From Charina bottae (lineage: Eukaryota; Chordata; Lepidosauria; Squamata; Charinaidae): a DNA stretch of 64,000 bases. Position numbers and translations under genes: made by a program. Where the stretch lies: the NCBI GenBank assembly GCA_023362775.1, contig JALMGJ010000001.1, forward strand, positions 60,109,501 through 60,173,500. Direction: 5' to 3'. The notes beneath the pieces were generated by a model. That model was not told where the DNA came from. It was given only the letters and a program-made list of their open reading frames with translations, and did no database searches. Below, in pieces: positions 54,782 to 64,000 of this stretch; the first letter of the stretch is position 1, and every line of letters begins with the position of its first letter.

Positions 54782-56780
54782 CTATCCCCCCCACAGGACC
54801 CCCTTCCCCCCGGCTTGGAGGTCTGGGTTTATGGGGATATTGCTGATGGAAGTCTCTCACACGTTGAGGTGCGTGTGTGTCCGTAGCATTCTCCCATGAA
54901 TATTTGTAAGGTCCGTACCTCTTCCAATCAATGAGGTACTGGAGATGACCATGACAAACACGTGAGTCCAGGATGCAGGTGAACTCGTACTTGGGTTCCC
55001 CTTGGATGAAGACTGGAGGGGGTGGCGGCTTCGTGGATCTCAGCGAGCTGGCCGCTGATGCTGGGATTAGCAGGGACCTGTGAAACACGGGATGTACCTG
55101 CATGTGGGGTGGCAGGGTCAGCCGGAAAGCAACAGGGTTGATAATGGCCTCCATTGGAAAAGATCCTAGGAATCGGTGGTCCAATTTCCGAGAGGGGCAC
55201 GTGGAAGTCAGATGCTTGTTGGACAGCCACACCAAGTCGCCATCTGTTAATGAAGGTCCTGGCTTCTGGTGGTGATCAGCGAACTGCTTGTAATCATCAT
55301 TGGCCTTCTTCAACTGTTTGCAAAGGACCTGGTGGCTGGCCTGTAACTCCTGAAAAATCTGATCGGTGGCAGGCACAGAGGATTCTGGGGGTGCAAGAGG
55401 AAGGTGTCGAGGGTGGAACCCATAGTTTGCCAAGATGGAGACATCTTGGTGGAGGTGTGTGTGTTGTTGTAGGCGAATTCTGCTATTGCTAACAGGTCTG
55501 CCCAAGTGTCCTGCTGGAAGTTGATGTAACAACGCAGGTACTGCTCTAAGATGGCATTCACCCATTCTGTCCCCCCATCCAATTCTGGGTGATAAGCTGA
55601 CAATAGGTGACTCTGGATACTCAGGTTCTTGAGGAATGCTCTCCAGAACCGGGCAGTGAACTGGGAACCCCGGTCAGAGATGACACTTTTGGCTAATCCA
55701 CGTAGCCTGAAGACATATTTAATATACAGTTGTGCAGTTTCTTGGGCAGTAGGAAGACCTGCACACGCGATGAAGTGTGCGTTTTAGTCATTGAATCGAC
55801 CACAACCAAAATGGTTGTGGCGCCTTGGGAGTCTGGGAGGCCTCTAATGAAGTCCATCGATATGGCCTCCCAGGGTTGTCCCGGTGTGGGTAGTGGCATA
55901 AGAAGTCCCGTAGGCTTTCCCGTCTGATTCTCAGCTTGGCGGCACTGTGGGCACAATAACACATACTGTTTCACCTCATCACGAATACGGGGCTACCAGA
56001 ACTCCTGGGAAATCAAGTCTAGTGTTTTGAAGAAGCCAAAATGGCGTGCAGCAGGGCTGTCAAGGCACAACTGCAACGTCAGTTCTCGCAACTTACCAGG
56101 AGGCACGTAATAACGCCCCCGATGACAAAGTACATCATGGGACCAAGTCCACGGGGTAGTCTGGTCTGTGGGCACCTGCAAGATTTGTTTCTGCTTGGTT
56201 ACAAACAGGTCCTTTAGCTGCTGATCGCAGATCTGTTTGAGGTCACGCGGTGCACTGGTCGCAGCAAATCATTTTGAGAGGGATGACAGACAGGTGCGAT
56301 GGGGAGGACTCTAGACGATCATACTCTGGCTTTCTGGAGAGCGCATCGGCCTCACCGGATGTAGGTTACTTGAAAGTTGAAGTGCGAGAAGAACAAGGAG
56401 CACCGAATCTGTTGCTGATTCAAACTCCTCGCAGTCTTCAGATGCTCCAGATTGCGATGGTCCGTTCTCACCATGATGGGGTGACGGGCTCCTTCTAGAT
56501 GGTGTCTCCACATCTCGAATGCCACTTTGATATCTAACAGTTTCTTGTCCCAGATGGTGTAGGTTTTTTCGGCGGGTGACAGTTTCCAGGAGTGGTATGC
56601 ACAAGGACACAAGGTTCCGGTTTGCGGGTCGGCTTCCAACAAAATGGCCCCCCTGGCGATGTCTAATGTGTCTGTTTCAACCACGAATGCCCGGAGAGGG
56701 TCGGGGTGTCTGAGGATGGGGCTTGAGGTGAAAGCAACATTGAGACTGTCAAAAGCCCATTGCTCGGCATCTCCCCAGGT

Positions 56781-57049
56781 CAGAGCTTTCCAAACTGCGT
56801 GTCGCAACACAAAAGTGTGTCGCCACACAGTCTGGTGTGTCGCCACACAACCCGGAAGCGCTGATCATCATCAGCGCTTCCGGGTTTTCCTGCAGCGACA
56901 CACCAACGGCGGCGTGCAAAAACCCGAAAGTGGCAGCAGCGCTTCTGGGTTTTTGCGCGCTGCCACAATGGCGGCACTTCTGGGTTTTCCCACGGCGACA
57001 CACCAAAGGCGGTTGGTGTGTTGCTGCAGGAAAACTTTGGAAAGCCCTG
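56781..57049. mobile_element. hAT-type MITE, copy 2, inside Gypsy pol (TSD CCCCAGGT)
   Basis: A 269-bp element with ends CAGAGCTTTCCAAACT and, reversed, CAGGGCTTTCCAAAG. It has a perfect 8-bp duplication, CCCCAGGT, at 56773-56780 and 57050-57057. The interior has a strong hairpin: 17-bp arms AACCCGGAAGCGCTGAT with a 4-base loop near 56845-56885. It is the same family as 1951-2185. Confidence 0.92.
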
Positions 57050-57375
57050 CCCCAGGTGAACTTAGTCCTTTTCCGGAGGAGGTTCGAGAGGGAAGTGGTG
57101 AGCTCTGCGAAATGAGGAATGAAATCCGATAGTAGTTAGCAAACCCCAATAAGCGTTGCATGTCTTTAGCTCGGCGTGGGGGTTCCCAGGACTGGAGCGC
57201 ATCTATTTTTCCAGTCTCCATTGCGATACCGGTGGCAGAGATCCGGTGACCCAAAAAGTCCATGGTGTCTTGGGCAAATTGGCATTTCTCCAGCTTGGCA
57301 TAGTCAGTTTTCCTGCAGCCACTACAGTACTGTGCAAACGTGTTGTTCGTGCTCGATCGGAGAAGGGGAGTAAAT

Positions 57376-58059
57376 CATTGGCGATCACTTGTAGCCGAGT
57401 AAGATTGTCTTCCAAAGGTAAAATTTTAACAGTGGATCCGTAAGTGGTTATAAAGGCCAATTCTGGATCCGCACAACCTCCCACAATGAGGGCATAGGTT
57501 TCCGGGTGGGAGACGGTCATGATGAGGGTTTGCCTGACGTGCCTTCCTTTTAGCTCTTTTCTCCCTTTCGCCCTGTACTTGTGCTTCTTCAAAGTCCATA
57601 GCGCCATTAATAAAGGCTGACCTCCAATTGAAACGCTCATGAGTTAGGGCTTCCCAGTTCTCAATGCTGATATTACATTTTTAAAATAAGCTTTGAGAGT
57701 ATCTTTGAATCTCTTTTGCTGTCCACCGATATTCCGTTTTCCGTTCTTAAGTTGGGAGTAAAGTAGCTGCTTTGGAAGACGATGGTCAGGCATTTGAACA
57801 ACATGACCGGTCCAGCGAAGTTGATGTTGGATGATCATTGTTTCAATGCTGGTGGTTTTAGCTTCTTCTAATACGCTAACATTAGTCTGCCTATCTTCCC
57901 AAGTAATTTGCAGAATTTTTCGGAGGCAGCGTTGATGGAATCTTTCAAGAAGTTGGAGGTGGCGTTTGTAGAGGGTCCATGTTTCACAGGCGTACAGAAG
58001 GGTTGGTAGTACAATGGCTTTGTAAACAAGCATTTTGGTCTCCCTGCGAATGTCCCGAT
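57376..58059 (-). mobile_element. Zinc-finger LINE, 3' copy nested in Gypsy RT (TSD AAGGGGAGTAAAT)
   Basis: A 684-bp 3' fragment of the LINE at 16953-19638, bounded by a 13-bp duplication, AAGGGGAGTAAAT, at 57363-57375 and 58060-58072. It keeps the region RDIRRETKMLVYKAI to VLPTLLYACETWTLYKRH. It then loses frame near 57680 relative to the longer copy. The element starts exactly at 'cgccaatg' on its 3' side with no poly(A). Confidence 0.92.
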
Positions 58060-58389
58060 AAGGGGAGTAAATAAATGGGTCGTCAAGGTATATGATGAGG
58101 TAGTGGTCAAGAAGGTCCCGAAATATGTCATGCATAAAATGCATGAAGACGCCTGGAGCGTTAGAAAGTCAAAAGGGCATCAGGGTATATTCAAAGTGTC
58201 CGTAGCGGGAACGAAACAGTCTTCCACTCATCCCCTTGGTGGATGCGGTTCTAAGCCCCCCTGAGGTCCAACTTTGTGAAGATCCAGGCGTCTCGAAGCC
58301 ACTTGAGGAGCTCTGAAATCAACGGCAACGGATATCGGTTCTTGATAGTTATGTCATTTAACCTCTAACTTCCTCCGCTAAGCCTTCCT

Positions 58390-59860
58390 TCCTTCCTTAT
58401 TTATTTATTTAATTTATATAACCGCCCGTCTCCCCCAATGGGGAACTCTGGGCGGTTTACAATAAAATAGTTAAAATAAAATATAAAACATCAGTATACA
58501 ATATATGTAAAAATAATAAATAATTATAAATCCAGATGGACGATGGAATTAAAATGAAGGACATTATAAAATTAAGGAGTTAGACACCCCCATGAGGAAT
58601 TGTCCTTTCCTCCTTCCCATGCCAGGCGGCAAAACCAGGTCTTCAGCTCTTTCCTAAAGGTCGGGAGGGAGATCTGTCTCAACTCTGGGGGCAAGATGTT
58701 CCACAGTGTGGTTGCCACCACAGAGAAGGCCCGTCTCCTAGACCCCATCAGATGACATTCTTTGATTGATGGGGTTTGTAGGAGGCCCTCTCTGAATGAC
58801 CTGGTGGGGCGGGTCGATAAAATGGGGATAAGTCGGTCCTTCAGGTATTCTGGTCCCATGCCATGTAAGGCTTTAAAGGTAATAACCAACACCTTGAATT
58901 GTACCTGGAAGCAAACCGGCACCCAATGTAGCTCGCGGAGCAAAGGTGTTATATGTGCAGATTTTGGTGGACCCAAAATTGCTCACGCGGCCTCATTCTG
59001 CACCAGCTGAAGCTTCCGGATAGTCTTCAAGGGTAGCCCCATGTAGAGCGCATTGCAATAATCTACATGGGAGATGACGAGAGCAGGAGTGACTGTCCGG
59101 AGGGTGTCACGATCCAGGAATGGTCGTAACTGGTGCACCAACCGAAGTTGTGCGAAAGCCCTCCTAGCCACGACTGCCACCTGCTCTTCGAGCAGGAGTC
59201 ATGAGTCTAGAAGGACCCCCAAGTTCTGCACTGGTTCCGAATGGGGCAGTGCTACCCCATCAAGAACCAAAGATGATAATTTCCCAGAAGACGCTAGGCC
59301 ATCAATCCACAGCCACTCGGTCTTGCTAGGTTTCAATTGAAGCCTGTTGTTCCCCATCCAGGCCCTCACAGCCCCCAGGCACTGGGACAGGGTGGTCACT
59401 GCATCACTTACTTCACCAGGGATGGAGATGTACAATTGAGTATCATCAGCATACTGATGATACCTCATCCCATGGTGTCGGATGACCTCGCCCAGCGGTT
59501 TCATGTAGATGTTAAATAGGAGAGGAGAGAGAACCGAACCCTGCGGCACCCCACACAAGAGGGGCCGAGGGTCAGATCTCTTCTCTCCTATTACCACCGA
59601 CTGGGAGCGGCCTTGGAGGAAGGAGGTGAACCAGCATAAAACTATGCCGCCCACCCCCAACTCCCTAAGCCTCCCCAACAGGATACCATCCATGGTCGAT
59701 GGTATCGAATGCCGCTGAGAGATCCAAGAGAGCAAGGATGGATGCACTACCACCATCCCGCTCCCGCCAGAGATCATCCGTAAGCACGACCAATGCAGCC
59801 TCCGTCCCATATCCCGGCCTGAAACCTGACTGGAAAGGGTCTAGATAATCCGCTTATGGT
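58390..59860 (-). mobile_element. L2/CR1-group LINE, 5'-truncated
   Basis: It spans the 3' terminus ('gaactctgggcggtttacaa' in reverse, plus (TTTA)n) to the RT entry TDYLDPFQ equivalent at 59850. ORF2 motifs in three minus-strand frames: PQGSVLSPLLFNIYMKPLG, MRYHQYADDTQLYISIPGE, NNRLQLKPSKTEWLW, ISHVDYCNALYMGLPLKTIRK, ITPLLRELHWVPVCFQVQF and TLWNILPPELRQI. Frameshifts near 59200 and 58980 inactivate it. It adjoins the Gypsy on one side and an RTE copy on the other. Confidence 0.92.
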
Positions 59861-59880
59861 CTAGATAATCCGCTTATGGT
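59841..59880. repeat. 20-bp tandem duplication at an L2/CR1-RTE junction
   Basis: The unit CTAGATAATCCGCTTATGGT occurs twice without a gap. The first half of the unit belongs to L2/CR1 and the end (CTTATGGT) to the RTE, so the junction itself was duplicated. Confidence 0.95.
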
Positions 59881-60009
59881 CCAGCTCCCGCAGCCATAGG
59901 TTACTATGGGGAATACCATTGCTATAACTATGCGGACCTTTGTTGTCAGTGAGATGTCTCTGCTCTTAACAATTTTATCAAGATTTGTCATTGCTCTCCT
60001 CCCAAGAAA

Positions 60010-60483
60010 TGTAGGAATTCTGGGAAAGTAGTACCAGAACTCCACGTAGCTTCTTATTAGTATATAGCAGAGTAGAAACATTCCCATAAACTTGCACAAG
60101 TCTTAATCAGTTCAAAACACAAAATAAACACACTTCACACGCTAATGTAAAGTTACATAAAAAAGAGTTTACAATTTTATTTTAACTCACAGTTCCTTAG
60201 TAGAAAAGGTCCATGCGTGCAAGCAATTGGTTCTGACGTGACCCACATGCTTCTATAATGTGGCCCACCTGTATGGAAGTATGAGCAATGTGGCAGCAGC
60301 CATAGCTGGCCCAACCTTTCTTGGTAGGAGATTTGAGCAGAAAGAGAAAGAGAAGGGAACAGGAATCAGGAAACGGGGATTCAGCCCCTCCCACACAGAG
60401 CAAGTAAGATTAGGTTACAGCAGAGGCTGCCTCCTCCTTCAAGCTTGTGTGAGACATGCTTGGTTGAAACCCGATCTCTAACA
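60010..60483 (-). mobile_element. Solo LTR inside the RTE copy (TSD AGAA/AGAAG)
   Basis: 474 bases. On the minus strand it begins TGTTAGAGATCGGG and ends TTCCTACA (TG...CA). The flanks are AGAA(A) on the left and AGAA(G) on the right, a 4-bp duplication or a 5-bp one with one change. The uninterrupted site is seen at 47000 in the sister RTE copy. A polyadenylation signal lies in 'taaaataaaattg' on the minus strand near 60180. There is no internal sequence, so it is a solo LTR of an endogenous retrovirus-like element. Confidence 0.75.
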
Positions 60484-61586
60484 AGAAGTAGACGTCTTCT
60501 GATATCCTGGCTGCAGTCAGCATCTGCAGTAATCTTTTCGCCTAGAAATACAAAGTGTGCCACTGCTTCCACTTTTTCTCCCTCTATTTGCCAGTTATCC
60601 ATTTTTGCCTGGAATTTACCTCCGATGTTTCTAATTTTCTGGAAGAGGTCTCTTGTCCTTCCTATTCTATTACCTTCTTCCACTTCTGTGCCTTGCTTGT
60701 TTAAAAATAATTCCTTATCTCTTCTGGCTAACCTCTGGAATTTTGTATTTAATTGTGCGTATCTCCCCCTATCACAGTTGCCTTTTGCTTTTTTTCTTTC
60801 TTGGGCTACTTCCAGTGCCTCAGCAGAAAGCCATCTTGCCTTCTTGGTTTTCTTTTTCTTTGGGACGTTTTTTGTTGCCGTCTCCTGAACAATGTTGCAA
60901 ACTTCTGTCCATAGTTCTTCGGGACCCTATCTACTAAATCTAGTCCCTTAAATCGATTCTTCACCTCCACTGCATATTCATTAGGAATATTTAGTCTGAT
61001 TCTAAATTGTGCAATAAGAAGTTTGTGATCTGAACTACAGTCTGCTCCAGGTCTTGTTTTTACCGACTGTATAGATATCTGCCACCTTTGGCTACAAAGG
61101 ATTTACTCAATCTGATTTCGGTGTCGACCATCTGGTGAAGCCATGTAGAAAGTCGTCTTTTAGGTTGCTGAAAGAGAGTGTTTGTTATGCACAGTGAATT
61201 GTCTTGGCAAAATTATATCAGCCTATGTCCTGCTTCATTTTGTTCTCCCAGACCATGCTTGCCTGTAATTCCAGGTGTTGTTTGATTACCCACCTTAGCA
61301 TTCCAGTCTCCTGTAATGAAAATAACATCTCTTTTTGGTGTATTATCCAGTAGGTGCTGCAGATCCTCATAGAACTGATCTACTTCTGCTTCTTCAGCAT
61401 CTGTGGTTGGGGCATATATTTGGATCACTGTGATGTTAAATGGCTTACCCTGAATTCGAATTGTATCCAAGCACTGCTTTAGCCACTTTATTATTAATTA
61501 TGAAAGCTACTCCATTCCCTCTGTGGTCCTCTTGTCCACAATAGTAGATCTGGTGGTCATCTGATGTGAAGTGGCCCATTCCATAT

Positions 61587-62060
61587 TGTTGTTTATAAAA
61601 ATTTGTGATCAGAGTTATGGAAAATATTAAGAGACAAGCTTGCAGTAAAAACGTTGCTTTTTATTTTTAAAACAAAAGAACAGAAAACACTCAGCCAGTA
61701 AACCACATGGCTGATTAACATAAGCTACTCACATTTTTGAAACAAAAGAGATAGCAGCAGAAGGAACGAAAGCAGATTTACACTTTTAAAGCTTTTTACA
61801 ATTGCAACTTGGCCGTATCTGAGTGGACAAGGCTTAGCATGTGACCACTCACCTAGGCAACTGCATTCCCAATATGGGCAAATAACAAACAGGTAAGTCT
61901 GATTGGTCAGGACTACCAGACTAGCTGGCTCCAAGCCATCAACATTCCTGAGAGGGGGTGAAACACGTGAACTCCCAGAGCCCAGGAAAAAAAAACTTCA
62001 AGGCTTGGCTTTTAAACTAGCCTTCCATATTTCTTTCAAGACATTAAAATATATGCAACA
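61587..62060 (-). mobile_element. Probable solo LTR inside the RTE copy (TSD TGGAA)
   Basis: 474 bases. On the minus strand it begins TGTTGCATATATTT and ends AACAACA with a 5-bp inverted terminus. TGGAA flanks both sides, but three extra bases (ATA) separate the 3' end from its TGGAA, so the boundary is uncertain by a few bases. The U3-like part has a CCAAT box (GACCAATCAG), and AATAAA occurs in 'ttaaaaataaaaagc' near 61660. It sits between TGMGEF-like and HFTSDDHQIYY-like endonuclease codons of the RTE. Confidence 0.6.
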
Positions 62061-62575
62061 TTCCAGTCCATTTCAGTTCACTGACACCCAAAATGTCTAG
62101 ATTGAATCTTGCCATCTCACACAATAACCACATCCAATTTGCCCTGGCTCATAGATCTTACATTCCAGGTTCCTATGGTGTGTTGATCTTTAGAACATCA
62201 GATTCATCGTTCACAACCATCACCATCACCGTTGGCCGCTTGCCGTCCTTTCGGCTTTGAGTTAGCTGCGTCATCACATCTGGGGCTAGTTGAACTTATC
62301 CTCTATTCCTCCCCAGTAGCATTTTGACCATCTTCCGACCTGGGAGTCCCATCTTCCGATGGTATACTGACATATCTCTGGTTGTACTGATCCATTTAGT
62401 TTTCACGGCAAGAATACTGGGGTGGGTTGCTGTTACCTTCCCTAGGGATCATATTTAGTCTGACCTCTCTGCCATGACCTTCCCGTCTTGGGTGTCTCTT
62501 CACGGTTTAGCTTATGGCGTCATTGAGGTGCTCAAGCTCCAGCACCATGACAAGGTAACAATCTCCTTTGCTGGA

Positions 62576-62904
62576 GCTATTTAACAGGCTATTAATGCTG
62601 ATTTTTCCACAAAAGGGAAGCATAACCATAAATTTGGCTATAGAAAAGTTTAATCTTACCAATATTCAATCAATATTTCCTACATTAGGTCACACACAGA
62701 GAATGTTTGTTGGTTAAGGAGAAGAACTGCTTGTTTGATTTCTTATGTATAAATAACTTTCAGTACATGTGAAAAATTATCTTGAATTTAATAAGTTATT
62801 TATGTAAGAGACATAATGTGACATCTTGCTTATCTAGACATTAGATGAGTCAAATTTGGTTAATAAAAATGTAATCTAAATTTTCATGATTCTAATTTTT
62901 TATT
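62576..62904. other. Unique DNA, no gene seen
   Basis: Nothing recognised. Confidence 0.4.
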
Positions 62905-63635
62905 TAGATATTCAAATGCCATGATGTCTCTATACCTACAAAGATCAGAATTATTCAAGCCATGGTATTCCCTGTGACACTTTATGGAAGTGAAAGTTGG
63001 ACTTTGAAGAAGCAGGATAGGAAGAGTATTGATGTTTTCTAACTTTGAAAACAAACAATGGATTATCGAATAACGCAGAGTTATCACTCAAGGCACAAAT
63101 GATCAGGCTCAAATTATCCTACTTTGAACACACATGCGAAGACCTAGCTCTCTGGAGAAGGCTCTAATGCTGGGAAAGGTGGAAGGAAAGAGAAGATGAC
63201 GACAATCAGCAGCAAAAAAATAAATAAAAAAAAATCAGCAGGAAAAGAGCGAGCCAGTTTGGTCTAGTGGTTAAGGTGCTGAGAGGAGACTGTGAGTTCT
63301 GGTGCCATCTTAGGCATGAAAACCGGCTGGGTGACCTTGGGCCAGTCACTCTCACTCAACCCAACTAACCTCACAGGGTTGTTGTTGTGGGGAAAATAGG
63401 AGGAGGAAGGAGTATTAGGTATGTTCGCCACCTTGAGTTATTTATAAAAATAATGAAGGTGAGATAAAAATAAAAATAAAAAAAATGGATGGACTCAGTT
63501 ACAGTGGTGATGAGTGCACAGTTGGAAGACCTGAAAGACCAGGTTAGGGACAGATAGTCATGGAGAAAATCTATCTATGTGGTTGCTAGGAGTCGAAAAC
63601 GACTTGATGGCACATAAACAAATCAATTTTTTATT
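62905..63635 (+). mobile_element. Old RTE-clade LINE 3' fragment, split by a SINE
   Basis: The plus strand reads RIIQAMVFPVTLYGSESWTL before the SINE. After it comes the tail 'gtcgaaaacgacttgatggc' (compare SRTRLND / SRKRLNE at the ends of the other RTE proteins). It is decayed with frame breaks. Confidence 0.78.
63251..63483 (+). mobile_element. tRNA-derived squamate SINE inside an RTE fragment
   Basis: Head 'gagccagtttggtctagtgg', box-B-like 'gagttctggtgcc', core 'gtgaccttgggccagtcact' and tail 'aatgaaggtgagataaaa'. Near full length. Confidence 0.88.
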
Positions 63636-64000
63636 TGCTTCCTTTAGGTCCCCAAATGAAGAACATTTTTCTCAAGAATTCCTACAACTAGCATTTAAAG
63701 ACCCACAGTGGGAAATTGCATTTTGCATTTTGTTTGTTGGTGTTTTCAAGTTAAGGGTCTATACAAGTGACCCTGTTCATATTTCTAAATTGAGAAAAAG
63801 CAGTCTTTAAAGGGATATTATAATTGTCATCTCATGCCATTATATTGAACATTATGAGAACAATGAGAAAGAAAACACACATTCTATTCCATCCATGGAG
63901 TTATATCCACAATTGTTTAGGAACGAATTTAACAATATTCATTTACTCCTATCAGGTAACATTTTAATTTGGGACATTCACTGTATAACTCCTTGCTCTA
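63636..64000. other. Unique DNA, no gene supported
   Basis: An open plus-strand stretch exists at 63640-63810 but has no donor site or known domain. Confidence 0.4.

Larger units (their letters stand above)
54782..58385 (-). pseudogene. Ty3/Gypsy chromodomain element pol, broken and 5'-truncated
   Basis: Reading the minus strand from 58385 down: reverse transcriptase with the active-site YLDD (near 58090); RNase H region with FVVETDTLDIARGAILLEAD and MVRTDHRNLEHL (56350-56700); the zinc-binding region and core of integrase with WEAISMDFIRGLPDSQG, ILVVVDSMTK, LLSAYHPELDGGTEWVN and IAEFAYNNTH; and a chromodomain near the C-terminus (residues YEFTCILDSR...YLIDWKRYGPYKYSWE, near 54860-54975). 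Gag and protease are not present. It carries a MITE (56781-57049) and a LINE (57376-58059), plus several stops and frameshifts. It cannot function. Confidence 0.88.
59873..62575 (-). mobile_element. RTE subfamily 2, copy 2: lacks 3' end and RT core, carries two LTRs
   Basis: It matches the RTE at 46.5-49.1 kb in separate blocks: 59873-60008 (C-terminal region), 60484-60600, then 60601-61586 (linker and endonuclease) and 62061-62575 (the 5' part missing from the 46.5 kb copy). About 1 kb of RT sequence is deleted at 60600, and the last ~390 bases of the 3' end are missing at the L2/CR1 junction. LTRs at 60010-60483 and 61587-62060 interrupt it. Confidence 0.88.

Noticed and set aside
63577..63810. 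77-codon plus-strand frame.
   Set aside because: It begins in the RTE tail, has no donor site and no recognisable domain.

Overview
The window looks like non-coding DNA from a squamate reptile (lizard or snake). This is inferred from a repeat mix that squamates carry together: BovB/RTE LINEs, L2/CR1-group LINEs with YADDTQLYI-type reverse transcriptase, L1 LINEs, tRNA-derived SINEs with a 'gagccagtttggtc' head, a chromodomain Ty3/Gypsy element, hAT and Tigger-like MITEs, and solo LTRs. There are no bacterial-type genes, operons or CRISPR arrays. Almost every long open reading frame belongs to a mobile element.

One host gene probably crosses the window on the minus strand. Four short exon candidates, at 50007-50079, 35591-35781, 16351-16499 and 7555-7687, each end in a GT donor and start after an AG acceptor. 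Their codon phases join exactly in that order (1+2, 0+0, 2+1), giving one continuous reading of about 180 residues across introns of about 9-19 kb. I do not recognise the protein. The mobile elements fill its introns, and one BovB copy ends about 25 bases inside the intron from a predicted splice donor.

Layout. 1-4.4 kb: L2/CR1 fragment, hAT MITE, solo LTR, SINE. 4.4-7.7 kb: decayed BovB (+) beside an exon. 7.7-16.9 kb: mostly unique DNA with SINE, LINE scraps, a solo LTR and an exon. 16.95-19.64 kb: a LINE with a C-terminal C2H2 zinc finger, broken by a single stop codon. 20.9-21.6 kb: SINE and L2/CR1 end. 21.7-30.15 kb: an L1 bounded by a 14-bp target-site duplication and carrying a second L1 inside its ORF2; the two fuse into one 1423-codon frame. 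30.9-33.1 kb: old reverse transcriptase fragments, a SINE and a Tigger-like MITE. 33-40 kb: mostly unique DNA, an exon, and a 96-bp perfect inverted repeat whose arms carry a hammerhead-ribozyme-like motif. 40.65-43.2 kb: L2/CR1 copy. 45.7-49.3 kb: an RTE nested in an older RTE. 50.25-53.5 kb: a BovB with a full-length open frame. 54.4-62.6 kb: a mosaic of Gypsy, MITE, zinc-finger LINE, L2/CR1, RTE and two LTRs. 62.9-63.6 kb: RTE remnant split by a SINE.

The nesting gives relative ages: L1-B is younger than L1-A; the 46.5 kb RTE is younger than the RTE it sits in; the MITE and zinc-finger LINE are younger than the Gypsy; both LTRs are younger than the 60 kb RTE copy.
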